DNA of 64,000 nucleotides from Candidatus Latescibacterota bacterium (GTDB lineage Bacteria; Latescibacterota; UBA2968; UBA8231). How positions within the stretch are numbered: position 1 is the stretch's first letter; each line of letters starts with the position of its first letter. The stretch covers positions 124,001 through 188,000 of the forward strand of contig JAJEGS010000039.1 in assembly GCA_022819745.1 (NCBI GenBank), written 5' to 3'. The notes beneath the pieces are model-generated. The model was not told the origin of the DNA. It was given only the letters and a program-made list of their open reading frames with translations, and did not search any database. Positions 41,994-51,170 of this stretch are shown here, piece by piece. A program made the translations under genes and the position numbers.

Positions 41994-44702
41994 ATGCTGA
42001 CCTGCCATATTTGCAACACTCTACTGCGCACTATTAGTTCAGTTATCATAGTTTGCTCCTTGCTCGCTTCCATGTCATTTGACACCGACGCGCAAGCCCA
42101 AGACGTCGATCCGCTACGTATAAAAGGTGTGCGCCGAGGAGCCGAACTCACCTTTGAACCAACCGGATCCGGCGTGCTGTTCGGGGCCTTGGATCCAGCG
42201 GTCAAAAAGTGGTACGTCCCTCAAGAACTTTTCTTGGAATACCGTTGGAAACAGTGGGAATACACCAACTACGCTAGGGACCACTATAATCGCTATGTGG
42301 ATATCAATTTAGCCGGGGATTACTTCTATGATATTTACGGATCCTACATCACTAGAGGATGGTTGCTATACGACTGGTCCCAGACGCAACCCCAGCAAGG
42401 GGGTAGCAATTTATTCAAGACCGAGAGATTCCGAGATTTTTTCAGCAATTTGGTCATTGCCTCTGATCAAAAGGGGCAACACAACTTGGCTATAACCATA
42501 GGCAATGAGATCCGCTCGACCCTTACCCCGATGACCTTCTCAAAGCCAGCCATGGACGGAATCCAGGTAGATTACCAAGCCGACAAATACCAAGTCACGA
42601 CAATTCTCTCGCGGATTTCTTCTCCCGGTGGGGCCGGTCCTCGCAACCCTGCGGTCAACCAAACGACCAGCCTGACAACGCTGATGGGTGGGAGAGCAGT
42701 TGCCCAAGTAGGCGATTTTATCAGCATCGGAGCCAACTATGTAAGCGCCCACAATTCCTTCCAGCTATTAGATGCCTTTGAAGGAACCCCTAGGAGTGGT
42801 TCGATTACTTCTAGCCAAAATGCTGAAAATATCACCCAGCTCTTCGTCCGTCTGACCGACGATTCACCCGAAGATAACGAAGGTGGAGCTACCCTCTTCG
42901 CTTGGGACATGATCATAGAGGCCGACGTCGAAAGCATTGACGAAGAGGGAGAACGAACTCTTAGGCGAGAGGTTGTCCGGGCCAGTGAGGCCGGTCTCAA
43001 ACCCTCGCCCCAAGGCGGCTTTCAGCGCTTGGGTTTCTGGGAAGCTAGCGGCTCTGAGCAGATCGAATTAGTATATGATTTTTCCGAGGGAACCTACACC
43101 GGCCCCGACCCCTCGGAGATACGAAGAGTGACTTTTGAACTGGTGGTTGCCAACGACTACAGAATTGAGGTGTCTTCAAACCGCCAGAATAACCGGCAAA
43201 ACAACAACGTGTTTCTACTGGCGACCAGAGCCGAAGAAAATGTCAAAGATGGCTCCAATCTCAGAGTCCTCAAGATCCCGTACGGTTTGCCGACCGCTAC
43301 TGAAATTTTCGGTCTGACTCTGGAGGCGAACAACATTGCGGGGCTTGATTTCTACGGCGAATTCGACCGCAGTAGGAGTTACCGAAAATACCCCAACAGG
43401 CAGCATACAAAACACCTATCGGCTTTTGACCAAGGCGATGGCTGGATGTTGAATCTGTCGAGAACCGTTCAGCCGTGGTTCTTTTTTGGCGAGGCTTACA
43501 GTATGGACCACAATTATAATACAAGCGCTATCTTGGCCCGGGGCGAGGTCAACATAGATTATGAAGACCGGACGAGATTCTACTACGAACTCGTCGATGA
43601 CAACGACGATCAGGATCGGTACCCCGATTGGCAGAGGATAAACGAAAATATCGACTTGAATGTATTCCCGGGCTTGGACGAGAACGTCGATTTTATCTCC
43701 GACTTCAATCAAAACGATAGCGAAGATCTGCCCAATTTAGTACCCGACTACGACGAGCCCTTTTTGCGCTATTCTACGGACCGCCCCGAGTATCTGTTCG
43801 GCATAGATATGAACAACAATATCTGGGTAGATCGATTCGAAAACGACGATGAAGCAGATCTCCCCTATGGTAGGGATTTAAGTGGATACAACCTTTATGG
43901 GGGTGTCAACATTACTCCAGCAATGAGATTGACGGTCGGCCGCACCGATGAAAGTCTCATTGCCGGCGATGGACAAAACACCACCCATTATTTGCTTTTT
44001 ACGCTGGAAAAGGACTACCCCGGACTAGGCAAGCTGAGGATTTTTGAAAACTTCAGGCTCGCCAAGGACAATATAGAAAATGACCTTCGCCAGTGGGACG
44101 AATTCGAGAGGCGAAACGTCCCTACCATTGATCCGCTAGCGGCCCGGAATACGTGGATAAATTCGTCCTATATAAGCTTCGACTATACCAAGCTGAAGAA
44201 TCTAAATATCATCAATAAGCTGAAATACGACCGCTGGCGTCAACGGGAGAGACAACCCGATCTGCGACAGGATTTCACTTTTATCGGTTTAATTAATAAA
44301 GTGGACTATGTTCTCAAATTCATTAATCTCGATATCCAACCCAAAATTAAAAACGAATTGAGGATAGAATCTCCAGCGCTTAAATCAGATCCCAAACGGA
44401 AGGAAGACACGCTGATTTTTACTTTATTGACCCGGTGGCCATTGTTTAATAACTCCACGATGCAGGCCGGCGTGGAGTACACCGTTTTCCAACAGCTCAG
44501 GGATTCGGATGAGGCGGTCAAGGAAGGGTTGCTAGACGACTTCCGTGAAATTGTGGGCGCAGCCCAGTTCGCCAATAATTCAAACTACTTGGGCTACAGC
44601 TTGACGACCTTGATGGGACTCAGGCTGACCAGAAGAGCCATAGATAACGAAACCGAAACGGGCAGAATGGCTTTTGCCACGGTATTTGCCGGTTTGGATT
44701 AA
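41994..44702 (+). CDS. Large probable outer-membrane protein with Asp/Asn-rich linker, unknown family
   Basis: The 902-residue product has a signal peptide (about residues 15-35). Its Tyr/Trp/Arg-rich, strand-like stretches (FLEYRWKQWEYTNYARDHYN, YFYDIYGSYITRGWLLYDWS, LFGGVNI-type segments and YISFDYTKLKNLNIINKLKY) suggest a large beta-barrel or beta-rich surface protein. The middle (about residues 530-630) holds an acidic calcium-type linker (DDNDDQDRYPDWQ, DENVDFISDFNQNDSED, NLVPDYDEPFLRY, GIDMNNNIWVDRFENDDE). Similar linkers occur in FCB outer-membrane hypotheticals. The C-terminus is FAGLD, not an aromatic residue. It follows the three secreted paralogues and precedes a foldase gene, suggesting an assembly or export partner. 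No family identified. Confidence 0.78.
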   Translation: MLTCHICNTLLRTISSVIIVCSLLASMSFDTDAQAQDVDPLRIKGVRRGAELTFEPTGSGVLFGALDPAVKKWYVPQELFLEYRWKQWEYTNYARDHYNRYVDINLAGDYFYDIYGSYITRGWLLYDWSQTQPQQGGSNLFKTERFRDFFSNLVIASDQKGQHNLAITIGNEIRSTLTPMTFSKPAMDGIQVDYQADKYQVTTILSRISSPGGAGPRNPAVNQTTSLTTLMGGRAVAQVGDFISIGANYVSAHNSFQLLDAFEGTPRSGSITSSQNAENITQLFVRLTDDSPEDNEGGATLFAWDMIIEADVESIDEEGERTLRREVVRASEAGLKPSPQGGFQRLGFWEASGSEQIELVYDFSEGTYTGPDPSEIRRVTFELVVANDYRIEVSSNRQNNRQNNNVFLLATRAEENVKDGSNLRVLKIPYGLPTATEIFGLTLEANNIAGLDFYGEFDRSRSYRKYPNRQHTKHLSAFDQGDGWMLNLSRTVQPWFFFGEAYSMDHNYNTSAILARGEVNIDYEDRTRFYYELVDDNDDQDRYPDWQRINENIDLNVFPGLDENVDFISDFNQNDSEDLPNLVPDYDEPFLRYSTDRPEYLFGIDMNNNIWVDRFENDDEADLPYGRDLSGYNLYGGVNITPAMRLTVGRTDESLIAGDGQNTTHYLLFTLEKDYPGLGKLRIFENFRLAKDNIENDLRQWDEFERRNVPTIDPLAARNTWINSSYISFDYTKLKNLNIINKLKYDRWRQRERQPDLRQDFTFIGLINKVDYVLKFINLDIQPKIKNELRIESPALKSDPKRKEDTLIFTLLTRWPLFNNSTMQAGVEYTVFQQLRDSDEAVKEGLLDDFREIVGAAQFANNSNYLGYSLTTLMGLRLTRRAIDNETETGRMAFATVFAGLD

Positions 44703-44739
44703 TCTACCTATACAGAAATACAGAGGAGATCTGAGCTAC

Positions 44740-46404
44740 ATGCCAAGAGAAATGACTGCATTTCGGCTTTTACTACTCGTGCTTTTTACCATACACATGG
44801 GTTGCACAGTAGAAATGGGAGACCGAGTTGTTGCTCAGATAGGTGATGCGGAGATAACAGTTGACCTGTTGCAGGAATTTATCGATGGCCTCCCCGAAGA
44901 TGCCAAGGTGGAGACCACTAGGGTAGAAGAAGCGAGGAATCATTTGAACACCATGATCAATATCCAACTACTGATCATGGAAGCGAAGGCGGCCGATCTC
45001 GACAAAAGTCCTGAATTTCGCGCCCGGCTGGAAAGGGTCCAGCGGGAAAAGTTGATCAGCATTTTCCAAGATAGAGCGCTGGAAGTAGAGGAGGAAGTGG
45101 AGGAGGGCGAAGTGCGGGAATACGCTGAACGCATGGGGCTCACGCGAGCGGTCAGATTGGCCGATATAATGGTTTCTAGCCGAGAAAATGCCTTGGCCGC
45201 CCTCCGGGAACTCAAAAACGGGGTGCCTTTTGGGCAAGTCGCCCAAAAGTGGTCCATAAACAAAAAAACCTCGGCCCAAGGTGGTGACTTAGGCCGTTAC
45301 ACCACCCGAGAGCACATGGTCACGCCCCTTCAGGACAAGCTATTTTCCCTCGCCTTGGGCGAAGTCTCCGAGCCCATAAAAATCGGTGGAAACTATTCGA
45401 TCTTCACAGTCATAGCCGACTCTACCATCGAACTCAGTCCTCAGAGAAGATTGGCGATTCAAATGGGACTGAAAAAGGAAAAAAAGCAGCGGGCGCTATC
45501 GACTCTAGTTGCTGAACTCAAGGAAAAACACCACCTCGAATTGAATCGGGAAGGTCTCGCGCTTATTGTCGAAAAAGTGCGTGGCGGTGCATCTTTCGCC
45601 TCAGAGACGGAACGCAATATAGTTCTCTATAGGTACGACGGCGGAGAAATAACCGCTCAGGACGTGGCAAATGCTGGCCACGTCCTAAAAGGTAATGCCT
45701 TAGCCCAACTCAGCGACTCCAGCCAAGTGATCGCTTTTGCCGAGCGCCATGTCGTACCCAATGCAATGCTGGTGGAAGCGGCCCTGCGTGCTGGCATAGA
45801 CGAGGAAGCAGAGACGGTCGAGTGGCGGGGCAATCAAGCAAATCAACTCTTGATAAGTGCCCTCAGGGCGCGGCTCCTGAGAGCTAAAGTGACCATCGCC
45901 GAAAACGAGCTACGCCAATTTTACAAGGCCCATGCGGAAAGATATATGCACCCCGAGCAGATTGAAGTACAAGAGGTTCTGGTAGAGACACAGGCCGAGG
46001 CACTGAGGTTGATGGAGCAGATCCAAAAAGGAGCCCGATTAGGCGATTTGGCCAAGAAGTATTCTATCCGCTCGCTAGAGGATCGAGATGAAGAGGGCCG
46101 ATTCCACTTCCACCTTTTCGAAAAAGCCTTTCTCGGTGGTTTTGTAGAAGCCGCCGAAAAAGCCGAGATCGGAGCGCTCACCGGTCCGGCCAAGATAGAT
46201 GAGGGTTATTCTATATTTAAGGTGCTTTCTAGGGAACGAAAGCGAGAGACTTTTACGGAAGCCGAGTGGCGAGTCCGGTCCCAACTTAGAAGAGAAAAAA
46301 ACAGAAAGGCCTTTAATCTGTTTATCGAAGAAGTGCGGAATAAATACGCATCGAAAGTGGTTATTCGGGAGGATAACCTCAAAGCCGCTTTCGGGGAGGG
46401 ATAG
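44740..46404 (+). CDS. SurA-like peptidylprolyl isomerase with two parvulin domains
   Basis: The frame is open from 44674, but the ATG at 44740 follows AGGAGA and starts an exported protein (PREMTAFRLLLLVLFTIHMG, then a cysteine that may be lipidated, though the lipobox is imperfect). The 554-residue product has an N-terminal chaperone region (IGDAEITVDLLQEFIDGL), a first PpiC domain (about residues 140-240, with KNGVPFGQVAQKWSINKKTS, GGDLGRY and LFSLALGEVSEPIKI) and a second one (about 420-520, with VQEVLVETQAEALRLMEQI, GDLAKKYSI and FEKAFLGGF). It likely assists folding of the secreted or outer-membrane proteins encoded just before it. It ends 14 bases before a convergent gene. Confidence 0.9.
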   Translation: MPREMTAFRLLLLVLFTIHMGCTVEMGDRVVAQIGDAEITVDLLQEFIDGLPEDAKVETTRVEEARNHLNTMINIQLLIMEAKAADLDKSPEFRARLERVQREKLISIFQDRALEVEEEVEEGEVREYAERMGLTRAVRLADIMVSSRENALAALRELKNGVPFGQVAQKWSINKKTSAQGGDLGRYTTREHMVTPLQDKLFSLALGEVSEPIKIGGNYSIFTVIADSTIELSPQRRLAIQMGLKKEKKQRALSTLVAELKEKHHLELNREGLALIVEKVRGGASFASETERNIVLYRYDGGEITAQDVANAGHVLKGNALAQLSDSSQVIAFAERHVVPNAMLVEAALRAGIDEEAETVEWRGNQANQLLISALRARLLRAKVTIAENELRQFYKAHAERYMHPEQIEVQEVLVETQAEALRLMEQIQKGARLGDLAKKYSIRSLEDRDEEGRFHFHLFEKAFLGGFVEAAEKAEIGALTGPAKIDEGYSIFKVLSRERKRETFTEAEWRVRSQLRREKNRKAFNLFIEEVRNKYASKVVIREDNLKAAFGEG

Positions 46405-46417
46405 AGGCCTATAGGTC

Positions 46418-48106
46418 TTATTCTGCGTAAATGTTGGCCCCCATCTCCGTAAGGACATAGGGGCCGTTTTGGCGGATTACCAACAGCTTATTGGCCGGTG
46501 CCGCTGGCACTATCTGACGGGTACCGTCGGGCCAAGTGACCTCCACTTCATCTGCCCTTTCTGTCTCACCCAAGCCGAAAAAAACACGCATATCGTTGTA
46601 GGAGAGATAACTGGAAGCACCATTGGCCGTGCGCCACTGGGATCGGCCGCCGGCTAGTAAACGGATCTTGGCACCAACGGCGTCGCGATTGGGACCACGG
46701 CCTAAGAGTTGGACGACAAGCCAGTTGTTGACGGGAGCGAAATCGTTGCGCAGTAGGGTGCTCGCCTCGTTTAAATTGACGACGAAAATATCTATATCGC
46801 CATCGTTGTCGTAGTCGCCGAAACTGGCACCACGGCTGACTCTTTTAAGAGCCATTCCCGGACCAGTCGCATCCCCTATATCGATTAAACGGTTTCCGTC
46901 ATTGCGGATCAATTGGTTTCGCTGGGGATAGGAAGTGCCCGCAATAGTGCTAGCCGCCTGCGGATAGACATGGCCATTAGCGACGAATAGATCCAAGTCG
47001 CCGTCCCTATCATAGTCGAAGAATTGGGTGCCCCATCCCAGCATCCCAAGCGTGGGTTCTTCTAGCCCGATCTGGGCCGTTATGTCTTTGAAATGGCCCT
47101 GACCTTCGTTGCGGTAGAAGGTATTACTCTCGCGAAAAAAGTGGGTTATATAGAGGTCGAGGTCACCGTCGGCGTCATAGTCTCCACCACTGACTCCCAT
47201 ACCGGCCTCTTCCTCGCCGTATTCGTTATACGCGATGCCTGCTTTGAGGCCAATTTCGCTAAAGGTGCCATCGCGGTTGTTGTCGAAGAGTACATTGGGA
47301 GTTGCGTCATTGGCCACAAAGAGATCAGTGTCGCCATCGTTGTCGAAGTCTTCGGGCAGTACACCCAACCCGTAGTAGTGGTTGGCCCAAGAGATACCCG
47401 AGGGACGGGTGACGTCGGTGAAGGTATTGTCCCCATTGTTGCGGTAGAATCGGTCGGCGGCTCCAGGTAGCCCCTGGGGACCGCAGAAGATCTCGATTCC
47501 CTCGTAGGTACAGACCTTATTCGGTGGGGAATCAAAATCGTAGATGAGATAATTGGCAACGTATAAATCGAGATCACCGTCGCCATCGTAATCAAAAAAA
47601 GCGGCGCTAGAGCTATAGTCATCCCCTGCTACGCCAGCAGAAATGTCCACAAAGGTTCCATTGCCTTGGTTGCGGTAAAGAACATTGGGACCATAATTGG
47701 TCACGTACAGATCGCGGTACCCGTCGCCGTCGATGTCGCCCACGGTGCAGCCCATGCCCCAACTGCGATCCCCAACGCCAGCAAGCAAGGTCACATCGGC
47801 AAAGGTGCCGTTGCCTTGGTTGCGGTAGAGTACATTGCCCGGGCCGGATTTTTGTCGATAGGTATTGACCGTAGCGCCGTTGACCGCATATAGGTCGAGA
47901 TCGCCATCGTTATCGTAGTCAAAAAAAGCAGCGCCGCCACCGGAGGTTTCGACAATGTGCTTTTTTTCGGCTCCGCCGGCCACATGTTGGAAGGCGATGT
48001 GCGCTTCCTTCGTCTGGTCGGTGAATTGGGATAGAACAGATTCCGGTAGCAGCACGGCCAGCACCAAAGCAAAGACAAGGGCACGGCGGCGGGGAAAAAA
48101 GTCCAT
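46418..48106 (-). CDS. Secreted FG-GAP/ASPIC-UnbV (CRTAC1-type) protein, second paralogue
   Basis: The 562-residue product has a signal peptide (FPRRRALVFALVLAVLLPES, cleavage near VLSQ). Seven FG-GAP calcium loops follow (DYDNDGDLDLYA, DIDGDGYRDLYV, DYDGDGDLDLYV, DFDNDGDTDLFV, DYDADGDLDLYI, DYDRDGDLDLFV and DYDNDGDIDIFV), then a C-terminal ASPIC/UnbV domain (GRGPNRDAVGAKIRLLAGGR, MRVFFGLGETERADEVEVTW). It is the same size and layout as the 32592-34268 protein and clearly a paralogue, but on the opposite strand and convergent with the foldase gene. The start is uncertain by a few residues. Confidence 0.92.
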   Translation of the reverse strand: MDFFPRRRALVFALVLAVLLPESVLSQFTDQTKEAHIAFQHVAGGAEKKHIVETSGGGAAFFDYDNDGDLDLYAVNGATVNTYRQKSGPGNVLYRNQGNGTFADVTLLAGVGDRSWGMGCTVGDIDGDGYRDLYVTNYGPNVLYRNQGNGTFVDISAGVAGDDYSSSAAFFDYDGDGDLDLYVANYLIYDFDSPPNKVCTYEGIEIFCGPQGLPGAADRFYRNNGDNTFTDVTRPSGISWANHYYGLGVLPEDFDNDGDTDLFVANDATPNVLFDNNRDGTFSEIGLKAGIAYNEYGEEEAGMGVSGGDYDADGDLDLYITHFFRESNTFYRNEGQGHFKDITAQIGLEEPTLGMLGWGTQFFDYDRDGDLDLFVANGHVYPQAASTIAGTSYPQRNQLIRNDGNRLIDIGDATGPGMALKRVSRGASFGDYDNDGDIDIFVVNLNEASTLLRNDFAPVNNWLVVQLLGRGPNRDAVGAKIRLLAGGRSQWRTANGASSYLSYNDMRVFFGLGETERADEVEVTWPDGTRQIVPAAPANKLLVIRQNGPYVLTEMGANIYAE

Positions 48107-48285
48107 ATACTCATCGCTGTAGAGGTAAACTAAGCAGATAATAGTCGCATGGATGGGAAATTATAGGCATTGGCCTCTACTGCGACAAGGACGGGAAACC
48201 GTAGGACGAGGACGATGGTTTTGCAGCTTTTTTGTTTTGCTAAAAAATGGTATGCTCTCGCCATTCATAGATTCAGAGGTGCGGA

Positions 48286-49080
48286 ATGAGGCATATTTTC
48301 GCCGCCCTAATAATGGGTATCACCTGTGCGGCTATGGGACGATCCGAGAACACTGTTGTAGAACTCCGCGACGGAGTCACGATGGAATTCGTGTGGATCG
48401 AGCCAGGTACTTTTCTGATGGGATCGCCAGCTTCAGCCTCTACACGGGGCGAAGACGAAGTTCCACAGCACGAGGTTTCGATTAGCAAGGGATTTTACTT
48501 GGGTAAATTTGAGATTACCCAGGCTCAATGGGTCGCGGTGATGGGGACCGCGCCGTGGACCCGGCGCAAGTACGTCCAGGCCGCGCCGAATCACCCGGCA
48601 GTCTATATCTCATGGATCGATATGCAGGAATTCCTCCGCCGCTTGAACCAAGCCGCCGATAGAGATTTGTACCGCCTACCCACCGAAGCCGAGTGGGAAT
48701 ACGCCTGCCGGGCCGGGACCACGACGAGCCGTTCCTTTGGGGACGACGAAAGCCTGTTGGGCGACTATGCCTGGTACATAGGAAACTTGGGAGAGGCGGA
48801 AGGGAAATTTGCCCAACCGGTGGGTTCAAAGCGGCCAAATCCGTGGGGGCTGTACGATATGCACGGCAATGTATGGGAGTGGGTACAAGACTGGTACAGC
48901 AGCGCCTATTCAAGCGCCAAACAGGTGGACCCTACCGGAACTGCTTCGGGAACTGCTCGCGTTATGCGCGGCGGCGGCTTTGTCAATCACGCCCGCAACG
49001 TGCGGTCAGCCAAACGCTTCAGCTTTGATCAATCGCTCCGCTACTGTGCTATTGGAGCACGCCTAGTGATGACAAAATAA
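48286..49080 (+). CDS. Exported SUMF1/formylglycine-generating-enzyme-like protein
   Basis: The 264-residue product has a signal peptide (RHIFAALIMGITCAAMG, cleavage near GRS). The SUMF1 (FGE-sulfatase) fold is complete: MEFVWIEPGTFLMGSP, VSISKGFYLGKFEITQAQWV, YRLPTEAEWEYACRAGTTT, NPWGLYDMHGNVWEWVQDWY and a C-terminal RVMRGGGFVNHARNVRSAKR. True formylglycine-generating enzymes use a conserved Cys pair near the C-terminus. Here the only late cysteine is in LRYCAIGARL, so oxidase activity is unlikely and a binding or scaffolding role is more probable. It diverges from a CRTAC1-type gene and precedes a membrane-protein gene. Confidence 0.9.
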   Translation: MRHIFAALIMGITCAAMGRSENTVVELRDGVTMEFVWIEPGTFLMGSPASASTRGEDEVPQHEVSISKGFYLGKFEITQAQWVAVMGTAPWTRRKYVQAAPNHPAVYISWIDMQEFLRRLNQAADRDLYRLPTEAEWEYACRAGTTTSRSFGDDESLLGDYAWYIGNLGEAEGKFAQPVGSKRPNPWGLYDMHGNVWEWVQDWYSSAYSSAKQVDPTGTASGTARVMRGGGFVNHARNVRSAKRFSFDQSLRYCAIGARLVMTK

Positions 49081-49155
49081 ACGGCCTCTCTTTGTCGCTC
49101 AAACAACTTATCCATGAGTTGAAATGCGACATATGATAGCCCCTAGAGACAAGTA

Positions 49156-51144
49156 TTGAAAAAGAGAATTCCGCCTCAACACCTCACATGGCTAAAAAGA
49201 AGCCAGCCAAGCTATGGAGACGTCAAAGGCATTTCGGCCCGGGCCATCTTACTTGGGGCGGTACTGGCCTTTCTGCTAAATCTCCTCGACGCCTATGCTA
49301 CGACCCTCATCCGAGGTTCGTATCTAACCTTGAACTTCAGCACTCCGGCGGCCCTGTTCTTCTTCTTCTTTGTCGTGCTCGCCAGTGCCTTGGTCGCCTG
49401 TCTTCGCCGGCCCTTGGCCTTGGACCAAGCCGAATTGGTAACCATCTACATCATGCTAGCGGTGGCCTGCTGTGTTCCCGGCATGGGTTTCACCCAGTTC
49501 ATCATACCCTGCTTACTGGGCTCCACCTACTATGCCACGCCCGAGAACAACTGGGATTTTCTCTACAACCAGTACATCCCTAGCTGGATGATTCCCCGGG
49601 GCGAAAACGCGGCGCGTTTTTTCTTTGAAGGTCTGCCCGAAGGCGAGGCTATCCCCTGGGATATCTGGGTCGTACCGCTGAGTTTCTGGTACGGGTTTTT
49701 TCTAGTGCTCAGCTTCGCCATGATCTGCACCATGGTCATTCTACGTCGCCAGTGGATGGACCGGGAAAAGCTAGTTTATCCACTGGTCCAAGTGCCCATG
49801 GAGATGATCGGCCGAGAAAGGGAGGGAATGATCGGCCGGTCGTTTTTCACCAACAAAGCCATGTGGATCGGTTTTTCCGTATCATTTATTCTGCTTAGTG
49901 TCAACGGCCTGCACTCCTACTTTCCGAACTTTCCGCAGATCACCAAGACCTTCATATTGCCCTTGTTCCGCGATACGGTCAGCCTGAATTTCTGGTTTAG
50001 TCCGCCATGGACGGGCTTTTTCTATTTCGTCAACCTCGATATCACGGCTTCAATCTGGATATTCTACATCCTCACCACGATCCAGCGGGGCATCTTCAAT
50101 ATCGTCGGCTTGCAGAGCACGCAGCGGATCGACTTCTACTCGATCGAACCTTTCTTGGCCCATCAGGGTATGGGATCGATGATAGTCTTTGTGCTAGTGG
50201 GGTTGTGGGTCGGACGCGGCCATCTACAAAATGTTTACCGCAAAGCTTTCCATGGCGACGAAGAGGTTGACGACAGCGGCGAGATGCTATCCTACCGACA
50301 GGCCCTTTTCGGCCTGCTAGCGGCACTTGCCCTAGTGGTGGTCGGCCTTTGCATGATGGGACTAACTCTTCCCACGGCACTGTTATTCCTCTTTGGTGCC
50401 ATGATGCTGTTTATAGGGCTAACTCGGGTAGTGGCCGAAGGGGGCATCCCGGCCATGCGGCCCCCTATCATGACTTCGAGTTTTGTCATTTCGGGAGCCG
50501 GTGCCTCGGCCTTGGGTGCTTCGGGTTTAGTGGCCTTGGGCTTTTCCTACGGCTGGCATTCCGAAGTACGCTCCTTTGTCATGGCGTCTGTAGCCAACGG
50601 GCTGAAGATGGGTGAGATTATCACCGGTTCCAAGCGCCGGCTATTCTGGGCCGTGGTCATTGCCGTTGTGGTCAGTCTGGTCGGCTCGTCGTACATGACC
50701 TTAGTGCTGGCCTACAAGTACGGGGGTATCAATCTCAATCCGCTCTTTTTCGTGGGACAGGCCCCTACCTTCGGTCCTCGAGATATGGCTCCGCGCATTG
50801 CCGCAGAGCTGCCCGGCCCTAGACTAGACGCTTGGCTGTTCATGGGTATTGGTGGAGGGGTGATGGCCTTGCTTATGTGGGCGCGGCACCAGTTTGTCTG
50901 GTGGCCGCTCAATCCCCTCGGTTACACCATCAGCGCCAACTGGAAGACAGGACATATCTTTGGCAGCGCCTTTCTCGCTTGGTTCCTCAAACTGTTAATC
51001 CTGCGCTACGGCGGTCCCAAGCTGTACCGGAATTTGCGGCCGTTTTTTCTCGGCCTGATTTTGGGCGAGATCGTGGCGGCAGGCGGATGGCTGGTGCTAG
51101 ATTATATAACCGGACACATAGGGAGCTTTCTGACGCAAGTCTAA
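49156..51144 (+). CDS. Polytopic membrane protein, DUF6785/OPT-like
   Basis: The 662-residue protein starts with TTG and has about 14-16 predicted membrane helices and no signal peptide. Recognisable segments are GAVLAFLLNLLDAYATTLIR, ALDQAELVTIYIMLAVAC, GLTRVVAEGGIPAMRPPIMT and NPLGYTISANWKTGHIFGSA. The pattern resembles the DUF6785/DUF6784 membrane proteins of FCB and Planctomycetes, which look distantly related to oligopeptide (OPT) transporters. A transport role is inferred; no substrate is known. It ends 26 bases before a convergent gene for a membrane/spermidine-synthase-like protein. Confidence 0.78.
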   Translation: MKKRIPPQHLTWLKRSQPSYGDVKGISARAILLGAVLAFLLNLLDAYATTLIRGSYLTLNFSTPAALFFFFFVVLASALVACLRRPLALDQAELVTIYIMLAVACCVPGMGFTQFIIPCLLGSTYYATPENNWDFLYNQYIPSWMIPRGENAARFFFEGLPEGEAIPWDIWVVPLSFWYGFFLVLSFAMICTMVILRRQWMDREKLVYPLVQVPMEMIGREREGMIGRSFFTNKAMWIGFSVSFILLSVNGLHSYFPNFPQITKTFILPLFRDTVSLNFWFSPPWTGFFYFVNLDITASIWIFYILTTIQRGIFNIVGLQSTQRIDFYSIEPFLAHQGMGSMIVFVLVGLWVGRGHLQNVYRKAFHGDEEVDDSGEMLSYRQALFGLLAALALVVVGLCMMGLTLPTALLFLFGAMMLFIGLTRVVAEGGIPAMRPPIMTSSFVISGAGASALGASGLVALGFSYGWHSEVRSFVMASVANGLKMGEIITGSKRRLFWAVVIAVVVSLVGSSYMTLVLAYKYGGINLNPLFFVGQAPTFGPRDMAPRIAAELPGPRLDAWLFMGIGGGVMALLMWARHQFVWWPLNPLGYTISANWKTGHIFGSAFLAWFLKLLILRYGGPKLYRNLRPFFLGLILGEIVAAGGWLVLDYITGHIGSFLTQV

Positions 51145-51170
51145 GGAAACCCTCCCTTCCGGGATAAATC

